Positions 10,221 to 20,021 of a stretch of 50,335 bases of DNA are shown one piece after another. Under the pieces are notes generated by a model. That model was given only the letters and a program-made list of their open reading frames with translations. It did not search any database and was not told the DNA's origin. The DNA comes from Bacteroidetes bacterium GWF2_33_38. Its GTDB lineage: Bacteria; Bacteroidota; Bacteroidia; Bacteroidales; GWF2-33-38. Position numbers and translations under genes: made by a program. Location of the stretch: the NCBI GenBank assembly GCA_001769505.1, contig MEOF01000067.1, forward strand, positions 1-50,335. The letters run 5' to 3'. Each line of letters begins with the position of its first letter. Position 1 is the stretch's first letter.

Positions 10221-10386
10221 AATGTTTAGAATAAGAATAGTAGCCGTTAGCGGGCTTCATTCCTGTCTAGTTAAACAAAAGTTGGAGTGGGCTGCAACCA
10301 TTGAATTTACTGCTGAACAGGCTATTATTTTTTTTATACATTGTTGACGGTAGGTGTTAGTTTAAAGAGAAATTAAGTCGCAAAAT

Positions 10387-10743
10387 TTAAAAACTCGTGT
10401 TTTTAACTTCTTCATAGAAACAATCGCAGTAGTCTTCAAAATGTTTCTTAAATTTTTCTGTATTTGTAATTGATTTAGGGATGGAGTATTTATTATCCTT
10501 TATTGTTTTGATAAAATCTAATAAGGATTCTTTATTTGTATGAATTCTGTTTCCGCATGATTCAAGTACAATTATATGAGCTTCATATATTTCAGCAATT
10601 TTTTGGTCATGGTATTCTTTAATTTCTTTGTCTCGGTTATGTTCCGCAAGCATTTTCTTTTTTAATAAGAAATCAATGAATTTATTATGAAAATCTTTAG
10701 TCATAACTGTGTTTCCATTTTCTGTTTTTTTTGAGCGTTTCAT
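10387..10743 (-). CDS. Hypothetical protein, 118 residues
   Basis: A small, charged, mostly helical soluble protein with no signal peptide or membrane segment. Cys at about 63, 107 and 109 are the only Cys residues and do not form a clear metal motif. I do not recognise a family. It lies downstream of, and in the same direction as, the phosphatase gene with a 63-base gap, so it may be read through from that operon. Start at ATG 10743. An orphan gene brought in by transfer is possible. Confidence 0.5.
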   Translation of the reverse strand: MKRSKKTENGNTVMTKDFHNKFIDFLLKKKMLAEHNRDKEIKEYHDQKIAEIYEAHIIVLESCGNRIHTNKESLLDFIKTIKDNKYSIPKSITNTEKFKKHFEDYCDCFYEEVKNTSF

Positions 10744-10806
10744 ATTCTCTGTCTTTTAACCATTGTTTCTCTCAGCTTGTTTAGTAGTTTTTTCACTTAC
10801 AGCAAA

Positions 10807-12453
10807 TTACTCCGTTATCTCAATAATTGGTTCCGATAAACATCCATTTGGAAAAGGCATGTTTAAAAAAGTGGCAATGGTTGGTGCAATTTCAGTCATC
10901 GAAACTCGACGAGTAATCGTTTTACGATTCACTTTCCACCCGTACCAAATTAATGGCACGTGAGTATCATATGCATAAGGCGAATTATGATTGGTTGCCG
11001 AAAAGCTGTCTTCCATCCAATTTGGCTCAAGATTTATGAGAATATCTCCAGAGCGATTTTGATTGTAATTGTTTTTCATTTTACTAAAAATACCATTTGA
11101 ATAATCGGAGTTTTCAAGGTTAGTTGCAGTCATTGCATTGGCGACTCCGGTAAACTGAATAAAAAATTGTGCTGTTCGTTTTTGAAATTCATCTAACGAC
11201 AGTTTAGAATCTTCGATTAAATTTCGATTCAAATATATCTGTTGGTCAATATATTCCGAAACCCATTCGCCATAACCATAAATTGCATTTAAGTATGTTT
11301 TTAAAAGAGTGATAGCATAATTATCGTTAAAAAAACCGGCTGGGATATGTTGGCTCTCCAAATATTTGGGGGAGTGTGCTACACCATGGTCGGCAGTTAA
11401 ATACACCAAGCAATTTTCTTTACCGATTTGATTGTCGATAAAACTTAAAAAATGTGCAATTTCTTCGTCAAGTCGCAAATATGTATCTTCGTTTTCAACG
11501 GAAGTTGGTCCGTATGAGTGCCCTATATAATCGGTAGCCGACAAACTCACAATCAACAAATCGGTAAAATCATCAACGCCAAGTTCTTCATTTACAATTG
11601 CATTAATTGTAAAATCTTTTGTAAGGGAATTTCCAAAAGGAACTGTTTTAAGCAAGTCGTATTTCTTTTCTTCTCGTATTTCGGCTAAATTATAGGGAAA
11701 TGTTATTTGTCCTTTTATTCCAGTCTCAAATGGATTGTTATCGGCAATGCTTTCGGTGTATTCTTCAATAGGTCGAAGTGTACTCCAAACTCTGTTAAGA
11801 TATAAATCTGGATTTTTTTCTTTATTAAATTTTCGAACCCATTTTGGCAACGAATCGAGATAATATGAACTTGTTACAAAATTTCCTGTTTGTTCGTCGA
11901 ACCAATATGCTGCGTCAGCTGCGTGCCCTGCCGAAAGTATTGCTGCACGGTCTTTTAGTGAAATAGCAATAACTTTGGATTTTCCGTTTGATGCTAATTT
12001 TAATTCATCGCCAGTTGTTGTTGTGATAAGATTTTTGGGTGATTTTTTTCCAGCGTCTTCGCTTTCGCTTCCAGTTGTTTTAGCTTTATCGTCTCCAACA
12101 CAATAAATGCGTTGTTCTTTAAGTCGATTATACCAAGTGTTTGAAACAATTCCATGAACTGCGGGTAATGCTCCGGTAGAAATGGTTGCATGTCCTACAG
12201 CTGTTTGAGTAAATATGTAATCGAAATTTGCATTTTTGCAAAAAGCTCCTTCTCCAATTAATCGTTTAAAACCTTTGGTGTCGAATTTATCCCAATACCT
12301 CGAAATATAATCGTAACGCATTTGATCAACAATAATTCCAATTATCAATTTGGGTTTTTCAGGTGGAATTTTTTTTCTGGTTTGCTGCTGAGCAAAACTC
12401 TGAGTTAAGTAAATCGAAAAAATAAGAGTGAAAATAATTAGAATTCGTAACAT
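10807..12453 (-). CDS. pafA: PafA-like alkaline phosphatase (secreted phosphomonoesterase)
   Basis: A 548-residue member of the alkaline phosphatase superfamily with a signal peptide (residues 1-21, SFAQQ). Metal and active-site residues are visible: Asp43 in IVDQMR, the nucleophile Thr84 in QTAVGH, Asn105 in GIVSNTWY, Lys167 and Arg169 in SLKDRAA, the Asp/His pair in SATDYIGHSYGP, ADHG, and a late His in DTHVPL. Spacings between Thr84, Asn105, Lys167 and Arg169 equal those of the Thr79/Asn100/Lys162/Arg164 set known for Elizabethkingia PafA, so monoesterase rather than diesterase activity is likely. It would release phosphate from organic esters in the periplasm. The crcB gene ends two bases upstream, so the two are co-transcribed. 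The gene name rests on active-site residues, not on a full alignment. Confidence 0.85.
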   Translation of the reverse strand: MLRILIIFTLIFSIYLTQSFAQQQTRKKIPPEKPKLIIGIIVDQMRYDYISRYWDKFDTKGFKRLIGEGAFCKNANFDYIFTQTAVGHATISTGALPAVHGIVSNTWYNRLKEQRIYCVGDDKAKTTGSESEDAGKKSPKNLITTTTGDELKLASNGKSKVIAISLKDRAAILSAGHAADAAYWFDEQTGNFVTSSYYLDSLPKWVRKFNKEKNPDLYLNRVWSTLRPIEEYTESIADNNPFETGIKGQITFPYNLAEIREEKKYDLLKTVPFGNSLTKDFTINAIVNEELGVDDFTDLLIVSLSATDYIGHSYGPTSVENEDTYLRLDEEIAHFLSFIDNQIGKENCLVYLTADHGVAHSPKYLESQHIPAGFFNDNYAITLLKTYLNAIYGYGEWVSEYIDQQIYLNRNLIEDSKLSLDEFQKRTAQFFIQFTGVANAMTATNLENSDYSNGIFSKMKNNYNQNRSGDILINLEPNWMEDSFSATNHNSPYAYDTHVPLIWYGWKVNRKTITRRVSMTEIAPTIATFLNMPFPNGCLSEPIIEITE

Positions 12454-12455
12454 GT

Positions 12456-12830
12456 TTAAGCTATGTTTTTAGAAATTATAAAAAATAAACCAATACCGAG
12501 AACAATGCTTGATATGAAATACAAAGATGCAAACATTATGTTTCCTGTTTTTATTAATTGAAACATTTCGAAACTAAAAGTTGAGAATGTGCTGAAGCCT
12601 CCACAAAATCCAACCAACAACATCGTTTTGGCAGTTTCGTTGAATGTAAATTTATGAAAAATAAGCAGTAAAAATATGGCAAAAATAAACGTACTAATAA
12701 CATTCGAAAATAAGGTTGCAATTGGATTTATGCCTTCAAACTTCGAAACAATGAGTTTTGAAATTCCATATCGGCACAAACTTCCTAGTCCGCCACCGAT
12801 AAAAACTGAAAGCATTACATTTATGTTCAT
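12456..12830 (-). CDS. crcB: Fluoride channel CrcB/FluC
   Basis: A 124-residue protein with four hydrophobic segments. It has the family motifs: GGGLGSLCRYGIS near the N-terminus, an Asn in the second helix (LFSNVIST) and GFCGGFSTFSTFSFE, the Phe/Thr/Ser track that lines the fluoride pore. FluC proteins are dual-topology dimers in the inner membrane that let toxic fluoride leave the cell. No fluoride riboswitch (crcB motif) is evident in the short upstream spacer, which instead holds tandem TTACAAGT repeats. It lies two bases before the phosphatase gene and is the first gene of that pair. Length is normal. Confidence 0.92.
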   Translation of the reverse strand: MNINVMLSVFIGGGLGSLCRYGISKLIVSKFEGINPIATLFSNVISTFIFAIFLLLIFHKFTFNETAKTMLLVGFCGGFSTFSTFSFEMFQLIKTGNIMFASLYFISSIVLGIGLFFIISKNIA

Positions 12831-12840
12831 TTATCCAAAA

Positions 12841-12935
12841 AGTTATAAGTTACAAGTAATGAGTCATGAGTTACAAGTTACAAGTTATGTTCTTAGTTTT
12901 TTCATCTAGCTTCTAACTTCTAGCTTCTAGCTTTT
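12841..12935. repeat. Short AT-rich intergenic repeats
   Basis: Degenerate tandem units AGTTACAAGT (12841-12885) and TTCTAACTTCTAGC (12910-12930) fill the spacer between crcB and the TlpA-like gene. Similar non-coding repeats recur in other spacers here (14335-14485, 17265-17305) and are common in Bacteroidota; no function is known. Confidence 0.6.
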
Positions 12936-14324
12936 TTATATCCCATCTAAGGTTTTCAAAATTTCTGCAATATTTTCCGATGGACGTTCAGCTGTAGCAT
13001 TGATAATTTTGCCTTCTCTATCGATTAAAATAAATCTAGGAATAGAACTAATGTTATAAGCTTCGGCAATGGTTGTTTTCCAACCTCCTGCATAAAGTTG
13101 AATCCCTTTTAATCCTTTTTTATTTACAACTTCTTTCCATTTTGCTTTGTCTTTAAGTTCGTCAACCGAAACACCCATAAAAACAATATTTTTACCTTTA
13201 AATTCATCAATTAATGCTGACATGTGAGGAACTTCCTCCATGCAAGGACGACACCAAGTTGCCCAAACATCGATGTAAACATATTTACCTTTGAAATCAT
13301 TAAGCGAAATCATTACTTCACTAGTATCTGTATAAGTAAAATTTGTTGCGATATTTCCTTTTGCAATTTTGTTCCATTTTGCAAACAATTCGTCTAATTT
13401 GCTATTATATTCTTCATTTTTACAAGACTCTTTGAAAAACTTCAAACTTTCATCAATATCTTCTATTCCATTGTATTTTAAAGCTTTGAATAAATGATCA
13501 AACATAGCATACGACTGTATCTCTTTGTTAGAAGAAATTTTTTGAGCTTCTTTCATAAAGGTAATGTTGTCTTCCAAAGTTGAATCATTCTCAAGAACTT
13601 TTTCAACATTTTTCACCAAATAGGTAGTCAAAAATTCGCGATAATCTTTTAAGTCAATAAGTTTTGGGTTGTTCAAATCAAGTTTATTGATAAAGTCGTA
13701 GAAATTAGCACTTACTTTGAATGTGTCAACTTGTGCAAAATATTTGTGATAATCTTCGTAATTTAGTAAAGACAAGGCTTTTTTGTATTTTATTCTATTT
13801 AATTCAAAATCAAAAACCTTTTCATCAACTGAATCTTTTCGTTTTGTAATTTCTTGTTCTAAAATGTTAAATATCGAATCGTACTGCTTGATAAAAGTCT
13901 TTTCATCTGACATAAATCTTGAATATGATTTTAGTCCCAAGGTTTTCTCAACTTCGTTTACTGATTTTAAGAAATTTGCACGGGGTGCCGCTTTTCCCGA
14001 AATATTTATTTTTCCGTTAATGACCGAATAATTCAAATCATCGCCCGGCGACAAAAAAAGTTGCATATAATAATCGTTGTACGCAAGAGTGTAATATTTG
14101 GAAGCACTTGTTTCAAATTCAAATTCGTAATTCCCCGACTCGTCAATGTTAATTGTATCAATTTCATAATCGTTTAAAACTTCCTGATACAACAATATTT
14201 GACCACTTTTAGCGGTATCTATTTGACCACTAATTTTAACATTTCCCGTTGGCTCAAGCGTTGAGTTTGAATCGCAAGCCGATAAAATTGCAAGAATTGA
14301 AAGTGCAAACAATAATTTTTTCAT
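12936..14324 (-). CDS. TlpA-family thiol-disulfide lipoprotein with N-terminal DUF4369-like domain
   Basis: A 462-residue lipoprotein. A lipobox (LAILSAC, Cys17) implies lipidation and membrane attachment. Residues about 27-125 look like the beta-rich DUF4369-type domain often fused to TlpA proteins (VKISGQIDTAKSGQILLY...), followed by a helical middle. Residues about 325-462 are a thioredoxin fold with WCRPC (Cys358/Cys361) and the cis-proline in SSIPRF (Pro429). Such proteins reduce or shuffle disulfides in the periplasm; many Bacteroidota carry several. A redox role is likely but the client is unknown. It is preceded and followed by repeat-rich spacers and appears to be transcribed alone. 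Confidence 0.88.
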   Translation of the reverse strand: MKKLLFALSILAILSACDSNSTLEPTGNVKISGQIDTAKSGQILLYQEVLNDYEIDTINIDESGNYEFEFETSASKYYTLAYNDYYMQLFLSPGDDLNYSVINGKINISGKAAPRANFLKSVNEVEKTLGLKSYSRFMSDEKTFIKQYDSIFNILEQEITKRKDSVDEKVFDFELNRIKYKKALSLLNYEDYHKYFAQVDTFKVSANFYDFINKLDLNNPKLIDLKDYREFLTTYLVKNVEKVLENDSTLEDNITFMKEAQKISSNKEIQSYAMFDHLFKALKYNGIEDIDESLKFFKESCKNEEYNSKLDELFAKWNKIAKGNIATNFTYTDTSEVMISLNDFKGKYVYIDVWATWCRPCMEEVPHMSALIDEFKGKNIVFMGVSVDELKDKAKWKEVVNKKGLKGIQLYAGGWKTTIAEAYNISSIPRFILIDREGKIINATAERPSENIAEILKTLDGI

Positions 14325-14334
14325 GTTTCTTAAA

Positions 14335-14485
14335 GTTAAAAGTTTGTAAAGTTCATCAAGTCCATAAAGTTAATAAAGTTGGTTGTTAGGTTGAAATGTT
14401 TATGAGTTTATAGGTTCATTTTCTAACTTCCAACGTCTAACTTCATTTTCAAATTTTCAAATTAGCACATTATCACATTATCTAA
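14335..14485. repeat. Short AT-rich intergenic repeats
   Basis: The spacer is built of imperfect short repeats: AAAGTT units (14336-14380), TTCTAACTTC/AACGTCTAACTTC (14422-14443), TTTTCAAA doublets (14444-14462) and GCACATTATCACATTATC (14465-14482). No gene, hairpin with T tract or promoter stands out. Confidence 0.6.
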
Positions 14486-14492
14486 AAGTCAT

Positions 14493-16202
14493 TTAATTAT
14501 TTTCGATTTTAATAATCTTTTTTTCAAACATTAAATCTGCGACATAAAATTGAAAAATATATAATCCTTTATCAAAATTTTTGATGTTAATTTCTAACAA
14601 GTTATCACCATTTTCGAGGTGCAGATTATCGACTGTGCTAATTTTTCTTCCATTTGTTGAATAAATTTCATAGCTGTAAGTAGTCGTTTCGCTTGATATT
14701 ATTGAAAATACAATCACATTTTGTTTTGTGGGATTGTTCAATGCTTTTATTTCAAATCGATTACGATTTTGAGTTGAAAAATAAGAATCATCGTTAGCTA
14801 ATTCTACATTTAAAAATGTGGTTTGCTTGTTCTCGACTGAAATATTTTCGATTATTTTCGATTTGTGTTTTGGAGCTGAAATGCGTAATGAGTAGTTTCC
14901 TGCGGAAATCAAGCGATGATAATTTCCATTAATAGTTTCGGAATAAATTTCTGAACTGTCAACATCGTGGCTTAATACTTCAATTTTTGCTTTCAATGGT
15001 GTTCCAGTAACTGAATCAGTTACAACTCCCGAAATTCCGTAAAGCGATTGCTCAATATAGTTTAGAAGCGACTTATAATTATAATTCCAATAATTTGGCA
15101 ACAACATGCTGTCGGGCAAATGAACCGAACTGATTTCCAAGGTAACTTCTCGTCCATGTAAAAAATAGTTTACATAATCTTGTCGACCACCAGAAATAGT
15201 GTACCACTCATACCCATTGGTAATTCCATTGTTAAAATCCGTAAAATAATCTGCCATACCGTAGGCTTGTGCAGTATCGGCATACATTCGTGAAATATAT
15301 TGATACCAAGTATTGTCAGCATGGTATTTAGCCCAAGTATCCCAAGGATAATTCACTGTTTCGACTCCCGAATGAATATTTGCAGAAAGAACAAAATTAT
15401 GGTATTTCATAAAATTCATCATTGCTATATTTTCGGTTTGCCAATCGTAGCCATCGGGATGGATGCCATCTTCGGGATCGGGATAGTTTCGATTTAAATC
15501 AACTCCATTCGCATTATTCCGAGTTCCTTCGGCAACTGTGTGGTTTCCTGCTGCATACATTCCATCGGGGTTTGCAAGTGGATTTATCCAAATTTCGATA
15601 TTATTTACAAGATTTGAAATATCAGAATTCGTGTAATTATGTAACAAATAATCGATAAGTCGAAGACTCAACACGTAGCCAATCGGTTCGTTTCCATGAA
15701 TCGACGATGAATAAAAAAATTCAGGTTCAGCTTCTTTTTGGTCAACATTATCTGAAATTTTTACAGCAATAATCTTTCGCCCGTTAATGCTTTCGCCTAT
15801 TTCGTGTAACGAACAAATGCTAGGAAATTCAGCAACAAACTGACTCATCAACGAAATGTATTGTTCATAGGTTGGATACGAATTCCATTCGCAAAGTTCT
15901 TTCAACGATTTGCTTATTTTAATGTCATAATTCGATTTCGACTCAATAACATCGAATGAAATATTTTTGCTTAAAAAAAGTTCAAACTGACTTTTGTTCG
16001 CATATGCAAAAACTTGATTAGCGATAATTTTTTCGATTGATAAGGTTTTCGAAAAATCATTGATTTCAGTTTTATTATTTATCTCGAATGAAAAATAGAT
16101 TTCCTTTTTATTTGAAAAATAATTGTTCAAGGTCGATTGAGCGTTGCAAAACAGAACGCCCATAAAAAAAATACAAAATACACAAAGTGCTTTTACCATC
16201 AA
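14493..16202 (-). CDS. M14-family zinc carboxypeptidase with T9SS type A sorting domain
   Basis: A 569-residue secreted peptidase. Signal peptide at residues 1-22 (VLFCNAQS). The M14 catalytic domain (about 105-385) has Zn ligands His169 and Glu172 in SIHGNEP and His277 in ANIHSG, a substrate-binding Arg238 in VDLNRNYP, and the general base Glu356 in VTLEISS. A carboxypeptidase-regulatory-like sandwich follows (about 390-470, GVVTDSVTGTPLKAKI), then a C-terminal sorting domain (about 485-569) with GRKI and DKGLYIFQFY and a basic end, which directs export by the type IX machinery. The likely role is extracellular removal of C-terminal residues from peptides. It is a single gene; the next leftward transcript is unrelated. 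Confidence 0.9.
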   Translation of the reverse strand: MMVKALCVFCIFFMGVLFCNAQSTLNNYFSNKKEIYFSFEINNKTEINDFSKTLSIEKIIANQVFAYANKSQFELFLSKNISFDVIESKSNYDIKISKSLKELCEWNSYPTYEQYISLMSQFVAEFPSICSLHEIGESINGRKIIAVKISDNVDQKEAEPEFFYSSSIHGNEPIGYVLSLRLIDYLLHNYTNSDISNLVNNIEIWINPLANPDGMYAAGNHTVAEGTRNNANGVDLNRNYPDPEDGIHPDGYDWQTENIAMMNFMKYHNFVLSANIHSGVETVNYPWDTWAKYHADNTWYQYISRMYADTAQAYGMADYFTDFNNGITNGYEWYTISGGRQDYVNYFLHGREVTLEISSVHLPDSMLLPNYWNYNYKSLLNYIEQSLYGISGVVTDSVTGTPLKAKIEVLSHDVDSSEIYSETINGNYHRLISAGNYSLRISAPKHKSKIIENISVENKQTTFLNVELANDDSYFSTQNRNRFEIKALNNPTKQNVIVFSIISSETTTYSYEIYSTNGRKISTVDNLHLENGDNLLEINIKNFDKGLYIFQFYVADLMFEKKIIKIENN

Positions 16203-16240
16203 TCAGTTTTTCGAATATTCATAAATTGTTATTTCTACTG

Positions 16241-16828
16241 CTATCTTTTATTTTGTTCGTTTGTTAAATATTTTTTCTCTTTCAAGCAGGACAATATTAC
16301 TTTAGTCATTGCTCCTATTGAAATAATGAGACCTATAAATGCAGTAGAATAAAGAACTATAGAAGTAGAGTTGCAAATATGGGGTACAAATGGCAAAATG
16401 CTTAAAGAAAAAAGGATTGTAATTAAACCTGAAATTATAGATATTTTTGTCCAAAAAAGTATGTGTTTACGAGCTGAATTAACATTGCCAAAAATTTCCT
16501 TCATGCGATTTAAGCTCTTCAGTTGTGCACTCTTTTGAACATTGAGGTCTATAAGGATTTTTTCCATTTCTTCTTCCATTCCTCCGATGCATTCAGATTT
16601 GTGCAATGTTTTTAATGTTACTGCAATCGTTGGACAATCGTGAAATGAACTATTAAATAATCCATGTATACCATTTAGATAATTATAGAAATATTGCACT
16701 TGCAAAAATTGTATTTTCTTCAATTCTTGTATTTTGAAAATAACAAATACGCCACTTAAAGCAATAAATCCTGCTAAAACTTGTGCTATCGTCGAAAAAG
16801 TATAATATAACGAACTAAAAATTTCCAT
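16241..16828 (-). CDS. Small integral membrane protein of unknown function
   Basis: A 195-residue protein with one N-terminal membrane helix (about 13-31, AQVLAGFIALSGVFVIFKI), a cytoplasmic or periplasmic helical loop, and two C-terminal helices (about 122-145 and 150-175), ending in a basic tail. The AQVLAGFIALSGVF signature recurs in uncharacterised bacterial membrane proteins, but I know no function. It lies 38 bases upstream of the carboxypeptidase gene on the same strand and may share its promoter. Confidence 0.6.
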   Translation of the reverse strand: MEIFSSLYYTFSTIAQVLAGFIALSGVFVIFKIQELKKIQFLQVQYFYNYLNGIHGLFNSSFHDCPTIAVTLKTLHKSECIGGMEEEMEKILIDLNVQKSAQLKSLNRMKEIFGNVNSARKHILFWTKISIISGLITILFSLSILPFVPHICNSTSIVLYSTAFIGLIISIGAMTKVILSCLKEKKYLTNEQNKR

Positions 16829-16874
16829 TTTGAAAATATTATTTATGTACGTTAGTCTTCAACCTCACAACTAA

Positions 16875-17255
16875 TTAAGATTTTACAGCGATTGATTCAA
16901 TTTCGATCATAACTCCTAAAGGAAGTTTTACAACACCATAGGCTGCTCGTGCAGGAGGATTTTCAGCATAATATTTTCCATAAACTTCGTTCATAGCAGC
17001 AAAATTGTCCATACTATCGAGCAAGCAAGTTGATTTCACAACATCTTTATAAGAATAACCCGCTTTTTCAAGTATTGCTCCAATGTTTTTCATTACTTGT
17101 TCGGTTTGCTCTTTTATACCGCCCTCTACTACTTTTCCTGTACTTGGGTCGATTGGAATTTGTCCTGAAACATAGAGAGTTCCGTTTGCTTCAACGGCTT
17201 GACTGTATGGACCAATTGCTTTTGGTGCTTTTTCGGTAGAAATAATTTTTTTCAT
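16875..17255 (-). CDS. ridA: RidA family reactive intermediate/imine deaminase
   Basis: A 126-residue cytosolic protein covering the whole family length. Hallmarks are [21 protein letters not shown], the catalytic Arg103 in PPARAAYGV and Glu118 in MIEIESIAV, spaced as Arg105/Glu120 in the E. coli enzyme. RidA hydrolyses 2-aminoacrylate and related enamines released by pyridoxal-phosphate enzymes to keto acids and ammonia, protecting those enzymes from damage; the active protein is a trimer. The upstream spacer has tandem AAGTTATAAAGT-like repeats and no clear promoter. Confidence 0.93.
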   Translation of the reverse strand: MKKIISTEKAPKAIGPYSQAVEANGTLYVSGQIPIDPSTGKVVEGGIKEQTEQVMKNIGAILEKAGYSYKDVVKSTCLLDSMDNFAAMNEVYGKYYAENPPARAAYGVVKLPLGVMIEIESIAVKS

Positions 17256-17308
17256 ATTTTTTTAAGTTATAAAGTAACGAAGTTATGGGTTAACATAGTT
17301 ATGAAGTT

Positions 17309-20008
17309 TTAGAATAGTCCGTTTAATCGTTTTTTTGCTTCTTCTTTCGCTTTTTCTTCGGCTTCTTTTTTCAATCGCTCGGCTTCGGCTTGAGCTTGTT
17401 TTTTTAGTCTTTCGGCTTCAAGTCGTGCTTTTTCTTGTGCTTCTTTCGATTTTTTTGCAGCTTCTTGCTTTAGCCTTTCTGCTTCAGCTTGGGCTTTTTT
17501 CTTTAGTCGATCAGCTTCGGCTTTTGCTTTACGTTCGAGTTCTTCTTTTTGTCGCTCAAGTTCAGCTTTTGCTTTGTCTTTCAAATCTTGCATTGCATCT
17601 TTTGCTTGGTCTTTCAAATCAAGCGAAATTTTGGGGTCCAACAATGTTCCACCAATTAATACATTAACATTTATATTTTCCGATGTTTCGATGTTAATTC
17701 CCTTACTTGCCGCTTGTTTGGTTAAATTATTCAATACATCGTTGGCTGCGGTTCCAAATTCTTTTCGTGGAATATTTAAATTTATAGTATAGTTAAGCTC
17801 CTGATTTAAGGTAGAATATCCTCCAATCATTGCATCAGTTTTCGAATAACTCGTTTTAAACGGGTCGATTGTAACTTTGCCATTAATAATTTTGAAAAAT
17901 AAGTCAAAATCGTTGAACTCTGCTTTTTTGAATTTGTCTGATTTTAAAGCGTCAGCAATCTTAGTAAATGTTTTTGAATTAGAAATCACAATGTTGTGTG
18001 TTTGTAAACGTCCAGAGCTGTTTATTGAATTCATATCGGGCATCATATCAGGCAATAAATTGCTCTTGTACGTCATTTGAGTCGAGAATTTTCCTTGACA
18101 ATTTTCGGCTATCGGAGCAAGTTTTTGAATGGTATTGAATGTTTTAAAAGATTTCTGAATATCTAATTTTTCAATTTCCATATTGAAATCAACGTATGGT
18201 TTTGCCATATTTTGTGTGTTATATTCACCACTCATGCTCACTTTGCCGTCGAGCAAATTCATACTAACATTATCCATGATAATTTTCCCGTCTTTTATCA
18301 CAATTATTCCAGACAAATTTGAAATCGTAATGTTGTCATAAATCGTTTTTCCAATGGTAGAATTGAGTTTAAAATCAATATTTGCAGGAACTTCATAAAC
18401 CGTAAGTTCTGATTCTTCGCTTGATGCAGTGTCGATAACACCTTCGTCATCAGTCATAAATTCATTTACATTGAAATAGGTTGAAGTAAACGTAAAGTCG
18501 CCTTTTAAAACTTCATCTCTAAAAGTATATGCCAAAAAGTTTTCGATTTTTCCGGTCATACTGATGTCGCTGCTGCCAATTTTTGAGCTAAACGATTTTA
18601 AATCGAGGTATTTAGGCGTAAATTCCATTTCGGTATGGTTGATGGTCATGCCTTGTGGCAAATCAACGCTTTTGAAAAAGAAGTTGTTCAATGCAATTGT
18701 TCCTTTTGCTTTAAATTCCTCGTATTTTTCTTGCTCAATGGTTGACATTCGTCCGTCGATTTCGAGATTTGCGGTTAACACACCTTTCAGTTCGGAATCG
18801 TCTAATGGAATAAACTCTTTAACCGAATTAAAATCAATGGTTCCGTTTATCGTCCCTGCAATTTGCGGGTCGCTTATCGGAGTTTGAATCAACATTTTAA
18901 TATCAAACGGATTTTTAGCCATTTCGACATGAAATTTCGAAATATCGATAACCATGTGGTCGTCAACACCGTCTTTGTTATCAACGGTAATCGCAACTTG
19001 AACATTGTTTACCGATTTTGGTAAATCTGGATATTGAAACATTCCGTTTTCGATAAGCAGTTTTATGTTGTAAGCCGGAAGCGAGTTGTCGTTATAAATT
19101 CCCTTGGCAAAACCGTTCAACGCTAATTTCCCTGACGATTTTAAGGTTTCAAAATCGGTCATATACACCGCAGGAACGAGCGATAAAATGTTTTTAAATT
19201 CAGTTTTGGGAGCGTTAAATGTTATATCCATTCCAATATCGTCGGTAGGCATTTCGATAAAACCGGCAAACTGGAGTTCGAGTTGATTTAGTTTTAAAAT
19301 ATTTTCGGAAAATGTATATTTCGACTTAAGCAAATCTGTTTCAATTTTAGCATCAAAATTCACTGCCGTTTGATTAAAATATTTTACGCCTTCGAAAAGC
19401 ATCGTCATTTTTTCGATACTAGTCAATGTATTGAGCGTAGTTATATCTTGAGTCATATCGCCGTTAAGCGAAAAATTCATATTTTCAAGCAAGGTATAAA
19501 AATCCAAACTTCGGTCGTCATAAACAATTGTTGCATTGTTAATACTCAATTGGTTGAGTTTTAGCTTAAATACGGTAGGTTCTTCGCTGCTGGTAGAATC
19601 TTCGACGTCTCCCGATTCTTTGGCGATGTCCCAATTGGCTTTTCCGTCTTTCAAAACAATTGCATTGATGTTTGCATGGTCGATGATTATGGAATTTACT
19701 TTGTATTCGTCGCCAAAAATGCTCATAAAATCTATCCCTATCGAAAGCTTATCGAGTTTAACGAGTGTATCGTTTTTGAAAGTATCGACGCCGACAACCA
19801 TTAATTTGTTTAACTCGAAATTAAAATCAGGAAAACTCGAAATAAGCGATAAATCGAAACCATCGAAAGTTACTAAAGCATTTATATTTTCGTTGATTTG
19901 CTCCACAACAATATCTTTAATTTTATCTTTAAAAATGAAAGGAAGAGCAACAATTGTTGCAATCATTAATAAAATTACAATTCCGAATATTTTCAAAAAT
20001 TTTTTCAT
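17309..20008 (-). CDS. AsmA-family envelope protein with Lys/Glu/Ala-rich C-terminal helix
   Basis: An 899-residue protein anchored by an N-terminal membrane helix (about 5-26) with the bulk in the periplasm. The N-terminal AsmA part (VTFDGFDLSLISSFPDFNF, VDTFKNDTLVKLDKLSIGID) and the later AsmA-like C-terminal region (about 560-790) are the repeated beta-groove modules of the AsmA/TamB group, which are thought to move or organise lipids between membranes. The last 100 residues are an almost uninterrupted highly charged helix with AEAERLKK units, perhaps a long single helix or coiled coil; its DNA is correspondingly repetitive. It is divergent from tRNA-Arg, with a possible -7 element TAAATTTG at 20022-20029. 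Confidence 0.85.
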   Translation of the reverse strand: MKKFLKIFGIVILLMIATIVALPFIFKDKIKDIVVEQINENINALVTFDGFDLSLISSFPDFNFELNKLMVVGVDTFKNDTLVKLDKLSIGIDFMSIFGDEYKVNSIIIDHANINAIVLKDGKANWDIAKESGDVEDSTSSEEPTVFKLKLNQLSINNATIVYDDRSLDFYTLLENMNFSLNGDMTQDITTLNTLTSIEKMTMLFEGVKYFNQTAVNFDAKIETDLLKSKYTFSENILKLNQLELQFAGFIEMPTDDIGMDITFNAPKTEFKNILSLVPAVYMTDFETLKSSGKLALNGFAKGIYNDNSLPAYNIKLLIENGMFQYPDLPKSVNNVQVAITVDNKDGVDDHMVIDISKFHVEMAKNPFDIKMLIQTPISDPQIAGTINGTIDFNSVKEFIPLDDSELKGVLTANLEIDGRMSTIEQEKYEEFKAKGTIALNNFFFKSVDLPQGMTINHTEMEFTPKYLDLKSFSSKIGSSDISMTGKIENFLAYTFRDEVLKGDFTFTSTYFNVNEFMTDDEGVIDTASSEESELTVYEVPANIDFKLNSTIGKTIYDNITISNLSGIIVIKDGKIIMDNVSMNLLDGKVSMSGEYNTQNMAKPYVDFNMEIEKLDIQKSFKTFNTIQKLAPIAENCQGKFSTQMTYKSNLLPDMMPDMNSINSSGRLQTHNIVISNSKTFTKIADALKSDKFKKAEFNDFDLFFKIINGKVTIDPFKTSYSKTDAMIGGYSTLNQELNYTINLNIPRKEFGTAANDVLNNLTKQAASKGINIETSENINVNVLIGGTLLDPKISLDLKDQAKDAMQDLKDKAKAELERQKEELERKAKAEADRLKKKAQAEAERLKQEAAKKSKEAQEKARLEAERLKKQAQAEAERLKKEAEEKAKEEAKKRLNGLF

Positions 20009-20021
20009 GTGTGTTTTTGTT

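Noticed and set aside
10222-10347. 41-codon frame and GTTAG-type sequences after the carboxypeptidase-regulatory-like gene, considered as an integron cassette site
   Set aside because: GCCGTTAGCGG and GGTAGGTGTTAG lack the paired R and L boxes of an attC site, no integron integrase is in the window, and the frame has no recognisable content.
12841-14485. Short spacer repeats considered as a CRISPR array
   Set aside because: Units are 8-14 bases, degenerate and adjacent with no unique spacers; no cas genes.
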